Shown: positions 16,969 through 25,400, counted from the first letter of the stretch. The stretch: DNA of 36,781 nt from Candidatus Bathyarchaeota archaeon (GCA_026015225.1 JAOZGV010000127.1:1-36781), one strand, 5' to 3'. The notes: generated by a model from the sequence alone, not told the origin. Numbers and translations are program-made.

Positions 16969-19319
16969 TTTTTATTTGCCTTCTTCCTAACCATTCTTGG
17001 TAAGAGAGTGGGATCTGGTATTATTCTTTCTTTCCAGCCTTTCTCATCAAGTATTCTTACAATCTCATCCTTCATAGTTATTGGAATATCTGATAGGCGT
17101 CTAACAAATAGATGAATATCATCAGGCATAGTACCGTAGAAACGTTTGTGAAGATCGATATAATGGGAGAGCTTGATCGCTCTTCCTTTTGTATTATCAT
17201 TTGGACGCATGCATAATTTTGCAATCATAACCATAGCTTCCTCTTTAGTTTCTGCAGCATAGAATAGATGCTCGGGTGCAGGGCCTCCATATACTCGTTC
17301 GCCAGTTCGCGAATCATAAACATACCAATCTTCTTTACGATCTTTTCTACCAAGTAGCATACGTCTATATTTTGAACCATGTGGGCCTACTATAACCGGT
17401 ATTCCCAATCGCCAAAATCCACTCGCTATTGATGCGGCCTTCTGAGACATAGCTCCCCAAGCAATGCCTACTGCACCGACTCTATTGTGAACGTAATCTG
17501 CGATCTCCTCATAATTTCCTCGAAGATTTCGCTTAGCAAAAATACTAGCAATTTTTATTGCAGCACCCGCTATATGAGGGTTGGATACACAGGAACCTAC
17601 ATTCACTAGTCCTCCTGCATCAAAATTTCCAGGATACTTTTCATAAGGCGATTTTCCATCTTCGTCCTTTACCATTCCCGCAGACATGGCAGCACAGCCG
17701 GATGTAACCACTATAAATCGTCTTTTTGCGAATTCCTCTATCATCTCTGCGACTTCTTCTCCACCCTTAGGATAATTAGCACATCCTACAAATGCGACAA
17801 CACCTGGTATCTCTCCGAAGATTATGGGTTGCCCTACTCTTCTTATCTCCACATCCTGAATTGCGCCTCTTCCTGCACGAATTTTATATTGCTCTTGTTT
17901 CATCTTCTTCTCCCCAGCCTTGACAATGAAGCTATGAATTGGGAATTCGTTAGGACAGACGTATTCGCAACGGCCACATCCTATACATTCTTCATAAATT
18001 TTTTCTAATTTAGTTAAATCGCCTTTTCCTGCACTTACCATGGCTTTAGGAATTTCTTGATCATTAGGACATGCCCTTCTGCATTCATTACACAAATTAC
18101 ATTTCTTCGCAATTTCAATGAGGTCTTTTATCTCTGGAATAATCTTGAACTTCTTTCTTTTTGGAGCAACTTCCATTGCAGTTCTTACTGCTACTTCCCC
18201 GACCTTTTCAGGATCAAGAATAAGCACGCCATCAACTTGACCGCTAACTAAGTCATTAACAATTTCGTCAACTGGGTCTTTTGTCCTATCCTCTAAACCA
18301 AGGCAATTTTTTGAACTAGATGCAATTAATGGTGCCTTTATCTTTTTTGCCTCTTCTAACGAGTCTGCACGAATACATTGCTCATCAACAACTAAAATAT
18401 CTGGGAGCCCACTCCTAATAAATCGGAGCTGCCATGATATAGGTCCAACAATTTTTGCTTTAGAGCTATATCTTGTAATATCATGCGCAGTACAGCATAA
18501 ACCACAAACGTCAATTTTTCCATATAATCCTTTTTCATTAAGATAGTCCATAATTCCAATAGCTGGGGGGACATTATGACCTACAACCATAATAGTGGGC
18601 TTTGTAGGATCGACTGCACCAAAACCAAGATCCACAAGAGGAGCGTTTGGGTCAGCTTTAGGAAAACCAAAACATGAGACTTGCGCCATATCAGCAATTT
18701 CCATCCCCACCTGGTCAACCATACCTGCTTGTAAAACCTTAGATTCAAAGTCTAAATTATTTCCTTCTTGACCCGTATGAGTTGCTGAAAGCAAATGGTT
18801 TATCTGGGTTTCTAAATAGTCTAGAATAGTATCCAAGTCACCCAGTGTCTTTGGTCTGATACCTGTCACTAATCTAGTAACAGGAGCTTCAACTTCAACA
18901 TTGGTGCCTCCTACATCTAAAGGATAATTTCTTCCAAATTTTTCTATTAACTCATCAACGAGATGTCTTGCATGAGCTGTATGGGTAGCAGCGCCTATAC
19001 ATGCAGCAAGAAGTACTATCCTTGATTGTTGAGCTTCCATATTTAGCCCACAAGCGCCTCTTTTATTATTACTCAAATCGCATTTGCCATAAGTACAGAG
19101 ACAACAAAGGTCGCAAAAAGGCATATAGAATGGTTTGTATTTTTGAAGTATTTTCATATCCCAATTTCTTAAATCAGTAATTGATGGGTAAGGTGTGGGG
19201 CCAATAGTTTCTTCCCAAGAGTCATCTATCACTTTTCCAACTGATAGTCTGAGATCTTTCATTATACCAAGATTTGACTTTAACTCTTTGATCTTCAAAT
19301 CCACATTCTTTCTAGTCAT
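16965..19319 (-). CDS. cdhA: CdhA, CODH/ACS alpha subunit (carbon monoxide dehydrogenase)
   Basis: Nickel-iron CODH that interconverts CO2 and CO to feed CdhC. 784 residues. The N-terminal Cys group 69, 72, 73, 75, 80, 90 (FCDLCCLCTYGKC...RGAC) supports the D and B clusters. Candidate C-cluster ligands are His248 (VVGHNVPP), Cys275/276 (VCGLCC), Cys315, Cys513 (VGCAN), Cys542 (SGCAAM) and Cys577 (GSCVSN). An archaeal-specific insert has two [4Fe-4S] ferredoxin motifs, Cys407/410/413/417 and Cys445/448/451/455. The start ATG follows a strong GGTGGGGGG. It heads the cdh operon, with a 147-base promoter region upstream. Confidence 0.98.
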   Translation of the reverse strand: MTRKNVDLKIKELKSNLGIMKDLRLSVGKVIDDSWEETIGPTPYPSITDLRNWDMKILQKYKPFYMPFCDLCCLCTYGKCDLSNNKRGACGLNMEAQQSRIVLLAACIGAATHTAHARHLVDELIEKFGRNYPLDVGGTNVEVEAPVTRLVTGIRPKTLGDLDTILDYLETQINHLLSATHTGQEGNNLDFESKVLQAGMVDQVGMEIADMAQVSCFGFPKADPNAPLVDLGFGAVDPTKPTIMVVGHNVPPAIGIMDYLNEKGLYGKIDVCGLCCTAHDITRYSSKAKIVGPISWQLRFIRSGLPDILVVDEQCIRADSLEEAKKIKAPLIASSSKNCLGLEDRTKDPVDEIVNDLVSGQVDGVLILDPEKVGEVAVRTAMEVAPKRKKFKIIPEIKDLIEIAKKCNLCNECRRACPNDQEIPKAMVSAGKGDLTKLEKIYEECIGCGRCEYVCPNEFPIHSFIVKAGEKKMKQEQYKIRAGRGAIQDVEIRRVGQPIIFGEIPGVVAFVGCANYPKGGEEVAEMIEEFAKRRFIVVTSGCAAMSAGMVKDEDGKSPYEKYPGNFDAGGLVNVGSCVSNPHIAGAAIKIASIFAKRNLRGNYEEIADYVHNRVGAVGIAWGAMSQKAASIASGFWRLGIPVIVGPHGSKYRRMLLGRKDRKEDWYVYDSRTGERVYGGPAPEHLFYAAETKEEAMVMIAKLCMRPNDNTKGRAIKLSHYIDLHKRFYGTMPDDIHLFVRRLSDIPITMKDEIVRILDEKGWKERIIPDPTLLPRMVRKKANKK

Positions 19320-19466
19320 TTTTGCCCCCCACCAATCTTAAGCGAAATGTTAACATTTTTTTAATTTCGCATTCATTAAAAAACATTTTATACCGTGATA
19401 AAAATACTATAACACAGTTATAAATATTATTTGTGGGTTGTTATAGCTAATGTTGTTTTTTAAAAG
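19320..19466 (-). promoter_or_regulatory. cdh operon promoter region with nested inverted repeats
   Basis: Read on the minus strand, a TATA-like TATAAAAT lies near 19386-19393, about 70 bases before the cdhA ATG, giving a predicted leader of about 45 bases. Just upstream is the perfect inverted repeat TATAAC-ACA-GTTATA (19408-19422), with a third GTTATA half-site plus G at 19440-19446. Around the predicted transcription start is a second structure: GCGAAAT at 19342-19348 pairs with ATTTCGC at 19364-19370, and inside it AAATGTTAACATTT (19345-19358) is a perfect palindrome. These look like regulator sites for the CODH/ACS operon. The repeats are seen directly; the regulatory role is inference. 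Confidence 0.55.
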
Positions 19467-20207
19467 TCATAATATATTTTCCATAATGCTTTTAATGGAT
19501 AAATAAGCCGGCGATGTTTGTGGCAATTTTAGTAATGATTTGCCCTCAATAACGTAAGATTCAACATTCTCATCATAATTGATTTTTCCAAGATATTTCA
19601 TTCCCATATCTTCTGCTCTCTTGGTTAAGTTATCAGGAAAACGATTCCCCCCAATAAGAAATATTTCTTTGAATTTTATTTTAACTTCTTTAATTATTCG
19701 ATAAGCCCTCTTGAAATGTTCAAATGATTTTTTCGACGAATCTAATATATCTATAATATAATCAACGTCGGAGGTTATCCTTCTATTTAGGTGTTCTAAT
19801 CCAGCCGGGGAATCGATTAGAACGTATTTGTAATTGTTAGCTAGAGTCGGGATTACTTTCTTTAAAATGTTATTTGGCATGCAATAGCATCCTTCCTTCC
19901 ATTTAGCTCCGATGACTATTAAATCAAAGAGATCTCCTTCGAATATCTTTTCAAGTATCTTTGGCTCTAATCTTTCCAGTGGCGAGGCGCCTGTAACACT
20001 ACCGCCTTCATCCATGAATTCGTAGAGAACATCAGATATAGTCTTCTCTACATCTGCTCCGACTAGGTCACCTAAATTTTGATCTGGATCTGCATCTATC
20101 AAGAGTATTGGGGTTTCACCGATTTCAATAAAATATTTAGCCATCAATGCTACTGAGCTTGTTTTTCCTGTTCCGCCTCTTCCCATAACAACTATTTTTT
20201 TCATCAT
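19467..20207 (-). CDS. CooC-like nickel-insertion ATPase (upstream copy)
   Basis: Second MinD-like ATPase of the CooC group, 246 residues. Walker A GRGGTGKT is at 9-16, then LLIDADPDQNLGDLVG, and the Cys-x-Cys metal motif CYC at 107-109 (KEGCYCMPN). VLIDSPAGLEHLNR is the Walker B region. It is clearly diverged from the copy at 11569. The ATG has GGAG 7 bases upstream. It reads in the same direction as cdhA, 147 bases ahead. It probably matures the C-cluster of CdhA or the A-cluster of CdhC; which copy serves which site cannot be told from sequence. Confidence 0.88.
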   Translation of the reverse strand: MMKKIVVMGRGGTGKTSSVALMAKYFIEIGETPILLIDADPDQNLGDLVGADVEKTISDVLYEFMDEGGSVTGASPLERLEPKILEKIFEGDLFDLIVIGAKWKEGCYCMPNNILKKVIPTLANNYKYVLIDSPAGLEHLNRRITSDVDYIIDILDSSKKSFEHFKRAYRIIKEVKIKFKEIFLIGGNRFPDNLTKRAEDMGMKYLGKINYDENVESYVIEGKSLLKLPQTSPAYLSIKSIMENIL

Positions 20208-20359
20208 AAAAAAACTCCATAAGATTATCTAGAGAAAATGGATTAAAATCCTGTCTGAATAAAGTTCTGATATTTCATTTTTATTTAAAATGTTTTTTGT
20301 TTAACTAATTTAGGACAATAATATTGATTGGGTTAAAACCAGAAATTTGCAAGTAACAA

Positions 20360-21244
20360 TCAACGCTTTACTTGTTGTATCACATAATCAATAATTTTGC
20401 CTGCAATATCTATATCAGTTGTAGATTGGAGACCAGACCAACCTGGTTGAGAATTTATTTCAATAATTATTGGACCTTTTTCTGTTTCAATAAGATCAAC
20501 ACCAGCAACTTCGCATCCAATAGCTTGGGCAGCTTTTATGCTCAAATCTTCTATATCTGCCCTGCTATCCATCTTAATCGGTTTAGCGCCCTTACTAACA
20601 TTAGTTTTCCATGAGTTTGCAATTCTCTGCATGCAGGCTATAACCTCATCTCCGATAACAAAAGCCCTTACATCTTTGTTTTGATGGGGAATGAATTCTT
20701 GAATATAAATCACATTTCGATAGAATTTTAAAGTTCTAAAAGTTCTTTCCGCTACATCCATATCTGAAATTCTAGCTGTACCTATACCTTTAGAGCCGAA
20801 TAGCGGTTTGATAATAGCCTCCCCACCAAAATCTCTAAACGCCTTTAAACCTTCTTCTATATTTCTTGTTGCGATAGTTTTAGGGACTGGCAAACCCGAT
20901 TCTTCGAAAATTGATAAAGTATAATACTTATCAGCTGCTTTTTCTATCGCCGATGGTTGATTAATGACTTTTAACCCATTCTTATATAGCTTATGAAGCA
21001 GATCCAGTTGAAATATGATCTCTTCTAATGAACACCGCCCTATAGGCCTCACGATCATAGCAGAAAGGTCCTTCAGTAAATCTAAGTTTTCAAAAGAGAC
21101 GTATGGTTTATCGTTGACTCTTGCTACTAAATCTGTAAAATTAAAACAGATAGCCTCAATATTCCGATCATCTAAAGCTCCCCTAAGCTGAGAAGAACAC
21201 CATGATTTTTTATTTCTTGTGAGAATTCCAATTCTTGTTTTCAT
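20360..21244 (-). CDS. RimK-type ATP-grasp glutamate ligase, possibly MptN
   Basis: Adds a glutamate to a carboxylate acceptor with ATP. The 294 residues show the RimK order: pre-ATP-grasp domain (RIGILTRNKKSW, MIVRPIGRCSLEEIIFQLDLLHKL), VINQPSAIEKAADKYYTLSIFEESGLPVPKT, ATP loop IIKPLFGSKGIGTARI, IQEFIPHQNKDVRAFVIGDEV, and metal ligands in EVAGVDLIETEKGPIIIEINSQPGW. Archaeal members include MptN (tetrahydromethanopterin to tetrahydrosarcinapterin), CofF (F420 tail) and LysX-like enzymes. The GRCSLEE-type segment and the CODH/ACS neighbourhood favour MptN, since the archaeal methyl branch uses such a pterin, but the substrate is not proven. Confidence 0.8.
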   Translation of the reverse strand: MKTRIGILTRNKKSWCSSQLRGALDDRNIEAICFNFTDLVARVNDKPYVSFENLDLLKDLSAMIVRPIGRCSLEEIIFQLDLLHKLYKNGLKVINQPSAIEKAADKYYTLSIFEESGLPVPKTIATRNIEEGLKAFRDFGGEAIIKPLFGSKGIGTARISDMDVAERTFRTLKFYRNVIYIQEFIPHQNKDVRAFVIGDEVIACMQRIANSWKTNVSKGAKPIKMDSRADIEDLSIKAAQAIGCEVAGVDLIETEKGPIIIEINSQPGWSGLQSTTDIDIAGKIIDYVIQQVKR

Positions 21245-21377
21245 TTAATTTCAAATACAGTAAAAGCAACTAATCTAAAAAAGATTGAGATGTTTTTAAT
21301 AACCACCAATTTAGGAATTATGAATGATTTAAATTGGTTTAGCAGAATATTGAATTTTTATTCAAAAGGTTTTCATA

Positions 21378-21992
21378 TTGATAAAAAGAGCGATAATCTC
21401 AGTTTTTGATAAAAAAGGGCTTAACAAATTAGTAAATGAGTTAGTGAAATGGAATGTTGAACTAATCTCAACTAGCGGGACTGCAGATATTATCAAGAAG
21501 ATGGGGCATAAAGTCATTAACATCTCAAATTATACAAATATGCATGAGGGGCCAGACGGACTTTTTAAAACATTGCATCCTATGATTCACGTTGGTATCA
21601 TCGGGAATCCTAGAAATCTCGAACATAAGGAATATATGGAAAAACATAAGATAAAAAAAATTGATTTGGTTGTGATTAATTTCTACCCATTTGAAGAAAT
21701 GGTCCAAAGAGGTAAATATAATTTATCAAAAGCAGCAAGCCATATAGACTTGGGAGGAGTTGCCCTTGCTAGAACCGCAGCTAAAGCCTCATTTCTTTAT
21801 GGTAGAGTTACTGTTCTCACATCTCCTAATCAATATGATTTGTTTTTGGAAGAGATAAAAAAAGTAGGTGGGGACGTCTCCGATGAGTTAAAATTATCAA
21901 TGGCTACTCAAGCTTTTGCACTCACTGCGTTTTATGACAAGGATATAAAAGATCATTTTTCAGATAAAGCAGAAGATAATCCACTTAAATAG
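21378..21992 (+). CDS. purH: Stand-alone IMP cyclohydrolase (PurH N-terminal, MGS-like domain)
   Basis: Closes FAICAR to IMP. At 204 residues it is only the N-terminal half of bacterial PurH: RAIISVFDKKGLNKLVNEL, ELISTSGTADIIKKMGHKVINISNYTNMHEGPDGLFKTLHPMIHVGII, IDLVVINFYPFEEMV and HIDLGGVALARTAAKAS are the cyclohydrolase motifs. The AICAR transformylase domain is absent, which fits use of PurP for the formylation step. Translation starts at TTG 21378 with an AAAGGT-like site upstream. It is divergent from the RimK-type gene and followed by a hairpin terminator. This completes IMP synthesis away from the main pur operon. Confidence 0.93.
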   Translation: MIKRAIISVFDKKGLNKLVNELVKWNVELISTSGTADIIKKMGHKVINISNYTNMHEGPDGLFKTLHPMIHVGIIGNPRNLEHKEYMEKHKIKKIDLVVINFYPFEEMVQRGKYNLSKAASHIDLGGVALARTAAKASFLYGRVTVLTSPNQYDLFLEEIKKVGGDVSDELKLSMATQAFALTAFYDKDIKDHFSDKAEDNPLK

Positions 21993-22009
21993 CATTCTAT
22001 AAGGTTAGA

Positions 22010-22053
22010 GCGTGCTTTATTGATCGGGTTTTTAACCAGCACGCACTTTTTTT
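22010..22053 (+). terminator. Hairpin plus T-run terminator after purH
   Basis: GCGTGCT (22010-22016) pairs with AGCACGC (22038-22044). A small inner stem GGTT/AACC (22027-22030 with 22034-22037) abuts the right arm. Seven T follow at 22047-22053. It lies 18 bases after the purH stop, so it looks like a strong 3' end signal. Its arms also belong to the alternating purine-pyrimidine motif found at other gene borders. Confidence 0.7.
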
Positions 22054-22108
22054 ATGTTTTTTTCAATTATTATAGGGAATTATATGAGTACTTAATGGTA
22101 CAAATAAG

Positions 22109-22119
22109 ACTTAATAAGT
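22109..22119. promoter_or_regulatory. Short inverted repeat ACTTA-A-TAAGT upstream of trpB
   Basis: Perfect 5-base arms around one base, within 65 bases of the trpB start. An extra ACTTAAT copy lies at 22090-22096. The area is A/T-rich and must hold the trpB promoter, so this could be a regulator site, but short A/T repeats occur easily by chance here. Confidence 0.25.
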
Positions 22120-22173
22120 TCTTAAAATAAGAAATGGTCTAATAAAATCCTAAAAGTTACGGAGAAGACCAGA

Positions 22174-23562
22174 TTGGTTGATAAAAAGAGAAAAATATTG
22201 TTGGATGAAGAAGATATACCCAAGCAATGGTACTGTATTCTCCCTGACCTGCCTAAACCGATGCCACCATTGATAGATCCAGCGACGAAAGAGCCTGGAC
22301 CAGGGATCGTCCCCCAAATATTTCCAAAGGAGATCCTCGCTCAAGAGATGAGTCAGGAAAGGTGGATAGACATTCCAGAAGAAGTGAGAGAAGTCTACCG
22401 TCTCTGGAGACCTACCCCCCTTATCAGAGCCTTTGGGCTGGAGAAAGCTTTGAAGACCCCCGCCAAGATTTATTACAAAAACGAAGGCGTCAGCCCTCCA
22501 GGAAGTCACAAACCCAATACTGCGGTTGCCCAAGCTTACTACAATATGAAGGAGGGAAAAGAACGTCTAGCCACGGAAACGGGAGCTGGCCAGTGGGGTT
22601 CAGCGTTATCCTTTGGTTGCATGACTTTTGATGTAGAATGTACCGTTTACATGGTTAGAGTTAGCTACGATCAGAAGCCCTACAGAAGGATTATGATGGA
22701 ACTCTGGAATGCCGAGGTGCATGCAAGCCCAAGTAATAAAACAGACGCAGGTAGAAAGATTCTAGAAGAAGATCCCAATAATTCTGGGAGCTTAGGAATC
22801 GCTATCAGCGAAGCTGTAGAAGATGCTCTAAATCATGAAGAAGCTAATTATTCTATAGGCAGCGTTTTCAATCATGTCCTCACGCATCAAACAGTGATTG
22901 GACAGGAGACCAAAAAACAGCTTGAATTGGTAGACGACTATCCCGACGTAATCATCGGGTGCATAGGTGGAGGCAGTAGCTTCTCAGGTCTCATGTGGCC
23001 ATTCTATTATGATAAAGTCTCAGGAAAAGCACCAAAGGACATAAAGTTTATAGCTACAGAGGCTACAGCTTGCCCCTCTATTACAAGAGGAGAATACGCT
23101 TACGATCATGGTGACACTGCGAGACTTACCCCTCTAGTAAAGATGCATACCTTAGGACATGATTTTATACCACCACCGATACATTCTGGAGGCCTGCGCT
23201 ACCACGGCATAGCCCCTACGCTAAGCGTCTTGAATCAAGCGAAGATCTTGGAGACACGAGCTTATAATCAGGTGGAAGTCTTCGACGCCGCAAGACTCTT
23301 CATCAAAAGCGAGGGTGAAATACCTGCTCCAGAACCAACTCATGCCATTAAAGGTGTTATTGATGAAGCATTGAAATGCAAGAAGACTGGAGAGGAGAAG
23401 ACATTGCTCTTCCTGCTTTGTGGTCATGGTCACTTTGATATGAAAGCTTATGACGACTATCTTCAAGGTAATCTGCAACCCTACGAGTACCCGAAGGAAG
23501 AAGTAGCGAAGGCTATGAAGAAACTAAAAGATCTATATCCTTGGTTGGGAACCGTGTCTTAA
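22174..23562 (+). CDS. trpB: TrpB2-type tryptophan synthase beta chain
   Basis: PLP enzyme joining serine and indole to tryptophan. 462 residues with the N-terminal extension typical of TrpB2 (DIPKQWYCILPDLPKPMPPLIDPATKEP). The PLP lysine is Lys113 in PGSHKPNTA; ETGAGQWGSALSF, IGCIGGGSSFSGL and LLFLLCGHGHFDM follow. Start is TTG 22174 with GGAG 9 bases upstream. No trpA or other trp gene is adjacent, so indole may come from elsewhere. The GC content is visibly higher than in neighbours (22561-22620 is about 58 percent G+C), which suggests a different history, possibly transfer. A run of 8 T at 23575-23582 probably ends the transcript. Confidence 0.95.
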   Translation: MVDKKRKILLDEEDIPKQWYCILPDLPKPMPPLIDPATKEPGPGIVPQIFPKEILAQEMSQERWIDIPEEVREVYRLWRPTPLIRAFGLEKALKTPAKIYYKNEGVSPPGSHKPNTAVAQAYYNMKEGKERLATETGAGQWGSALSFGCMTFDVECTVYMVRVSYDQKPYRRIMMELWNAEVHASPSNKTDAGRKILEEDPNNSGSLGIAISEAVEDALNHEEANYSIGSVFNHVLTHQTVIGQETKKQLELVDDYPDVIIGCIGGGSSFSGLMWPFYYDKVSGKAPKDIKFIATEATACPSITRGEYAYDHGDTARLTPLVKMHTLGHDFIPPPIHSGGLRYHGIAPTLSVLNQAKILETRAYNQVEVFDAARLFIKSEGEIPAPEPTHAIKGVIDEALKCKKTGEEKTLLFLLCGHGHFDMKAYDDYLQGNLQPYEYPKEEVAKAMKKLKDLYPWLGTVS

Positions 23563-23574
23563 TTTTCCCTACCC

Positions 23575-23582
23575 TTTTTTTT
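23575..23582 (+). terminator. T-run terminator after trpB
   Basis: Eight consecutive T start 13 bases after the trpB stop, with no stem-loop recognised before them. Poly-T tracts alone can end archaeal transcription. Confidence 0.5.
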
Positions 23583-23631
23583 CAGTCCAAATATATCTTA
23601 AGATAATTAATATTAAAGAGGTGCAAGCTAG

Positions 23632-24270
23632 GATCAGATAGTCAATTCGACTAGACTGTTTCCAATACAATTTCTATAAGAACATGAAAAGATCAATCCC
23701 TCCAATTTCTATAAGCTAAGATCCAAACTAATTAGAGATGGATTTCAAAAAGACCCTATAATAATCGAAAATAAATACAATATTATTTTGGATGGTCACC
23801 ATAGAGTAAATATTCTGAAATCTTTAGGATGTTCACAAATTGCTGCATATTCAGTGGATTATCTAGATAATGAAGAAGTTCAAATTGAAACATGGTATCC
23901 AATAATCATACATTCTGTAATCGATCCACTTCGGTTATATAAGAAATATTTTTTTGATATCGATGAGAAAAAAAATAGCTATTCAAAGTTACTTTATAAA
24001 GAAAGAGTATTCAAATTGAATCTTACAAGAGAAAAAGCAATGCGGCTCATAAAAAGTCGGGCCAAAATTGCATATTTTTATTCAGAAGAATCAGCAAAGA
24101 ATATGGTCAAAAAAAGAAGAGCGATAGCAGCTCTCTCATTTGGTTCAATTTCAAAAGAAGAAGTCATAAACTATGCGCTTTTAGGAAATAAATTTCCTCC
24201 AAAAACGACAAGACATATAATACCAAATAGACCTAAAAATTGTTACGTGCCACTTGAAAAGTTGAAATAA
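23632..24270 (+). pseudogene. SerK-like ParB-fold serine kinase, disrupted at the 5' end
   Basis: The protein resembles SerK, the archaeal free L-serine kinase with a ParB/Srx fold. I see LKPHEQ-like xEHEKINPSNF, IILDGHHRVNILKSLGC, VQIETWYP and the C-terminal PPKTTRHIIPNRPKN...LEKL. Homology clearly begins before any usable start. In frame, the stretch LFPIQFL is followed by TAA at 23677-23679 and then EHEKINPS, where a Lys is expected. The Glu of HEK that should be catalytic (23686-23688) lies between that stop and the first possible start (TTG 23788, just before DGHHR). Another stop, TAG, is at 23629. A good ribosome binding site GAGGTG survives at 23618-23623. Likely a recently inactivated gene, or a sequencing error at one base. 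The ORF from 23788 alone would lack half the fold. Confidence 0.7.
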
Positions 24271-24367
24271 CTTAGTTCTATCACATAAAATTTAATTTAT
24301 ATCATGGTAATATTTTAAATAAAAAATAAGAAATAATTGAGAATCTAATTTTTTAGGTGATTTATAA

Positions 24368-24961
24368 TTGGCATGGGATGATTTTCCTGATTGGTTCAGA
24401 CGAAAGCGAAGATCCCCATTTTTTTCAGGAGGTTTTTTTGAAGATATCGATCAGATGATGGAAGATATGCTCAGAGAAATGGGGGAGTCGATTCCTAAAG
24501 AGCTTATAAGAGATGAAAAACTTCCCGATGGAAGTACAGTAAAAAGAATGGGTCCTTTCGTGTATGGTTATTCAATGACTATGGGACCTGATGGTAAACC
24601 AGTGATAAGGGAGTTTGGAAATATAAAGCAAACAAGGACTTCGGCCTTTGGGATGCCAAAACGCGGATTAGAGGTAAAGGCTGAACGCGAACCATTAGTT
24701 GATACATTCGATGAGAATGGCACTGTAAAAATTGTAGCTGAAGTCCCAGGTGTTGAAAAAAAAGATATTAACCTAGAATTGACTGAGAATTCTTTAATTA
24801 TCTCTGTAGACACTCAGAAGAGGAAATACTTCAAGGAAGTTGAATTGCCCACACAGATTGAGCCTGATAGCACAAAAGCACTTTATGTGAATGGTGTTCT
24901 AGAGGTAACTCTAGAAAAAAGAAGTAAAAAGGCAAGTAGCCACAAAATAGACGTCAAGTAA
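24368..24961 (+). CDS. Archaeal Hsp20 small heat-shock protein
   Basis: ATP-independent chaperone that holds unfolded proteins. An N-terminal region with DDFPDWFRRKRRSPFFSGGFFEDIDQMMEDMLREM is followed by GPFVYGYSMTMGPDGKPVIREFGN, typical of archaeal members. The alpha-crystallin domain starts around residue 110 (PLVDTFDENGTVKIVAEVPGVEKKDINLELTENSLIISV) and ends with VNGVLEVTLEKR. Start is TTG 24368, supported by AGGTGAT 6 bases upstream. A TATA-like TTTAATTTATAT near 24290-24301 may be its promoter. Confidence 0.93.
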   Translation: MAWDDFPDWFRRKRRSPFFSGGFFEDIDQMMEDMLREMGESIPKELIRDEKLPDGSTVKRMGPFVYGYSMTMGPDGKPVIREFGNIKQTRTSAFGMPKRGLEVKAEREPLVDTFDENGTVKIVAEVPGVEKKDINLELTENSLIISVDTQKRKYFKEVELPTQIEPDSTKALYVNGVLEVTLEKRSKKASSHKIDVK

Positions 24962-25400
24962 TATGCATAGTTATATAAATTGAACATAGAAACGCTCTAA
25001 AATTAGAATCGCATTTATCAAAAGTCTGATTGAGTTCTCTATTTATTGCAAAATTTTTCTTTTTTCATATCAGTATCAGTCAGGTTAATTGATAAGAGCA
25101 TCACACATTCGGAGTCATAGCAATGGGCTAATCTGAATGTGTGTGCAATTTAATGGATAGTTTCCTTACTAGCTCTTTTTAATACCGCTTTTTTTGTCTT
25201 TTAAACCGAAAAAATAGGTTTAAATCTGGCAACAGAGCGCTAGCTGCGGAGTATTTGTAGAACTATTAATATTCACAGAGTGAAAATCGATTAATATAAT
25301 AAAGATTTATAATAAGTAATTCCATTGTTTGATTTGCGCTTTAATATTTTTTCCTTTATTAGTACAAACTAGACATCAGAAATATTTTAAAGGAGTTGTG
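24962..25400. other. Intergenic region before the redox operon, with a long hairpin and an inverted repeat
   Basis: No convincing gene. Two structures stand out. First, CACACATTCGGA (25102-25113) pairs with TCTGAATGTGTG (25132-25143) with one G-T pair and an 18-base loop; no T-run follows directly. It contains one copy of the 10-base repeat TTCGGAGTCA. Second, TTTAAACC (25200-25207) and GGTTTAAA (25217-25224) form a perfect 8-base inverted repeat with a 9-base loop, about 175 bases before the Rieske start. A TATA-like GATTTATAATAAG near 25302-25314 could drive the operon. A longer Rieske reading from 25329 was not accepted because the ATG at 25401 has AGGAG just upstream. Confidence 0.4.
25108..25117 (+). 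repeat. Intergenic 10-mer TTCGGAGTCA, copy 1
   Basis: Exact copy of a sequence also found at 33647 and 34122. This copy is in the left arm and loop of the hairpin before the Rieske operon. Downstream bases (GCTAAT, then GTGTG) partly match copy 3. Confidence 0.5.

Noticed and set aside
22150..22533. 127-residue minus-strand ORF over the trpB start
   Set aside because: Antisense to conserved TrpB2 N-terminal motifs including the PLP region; long shadow frames are expected in this higher-GC gene.
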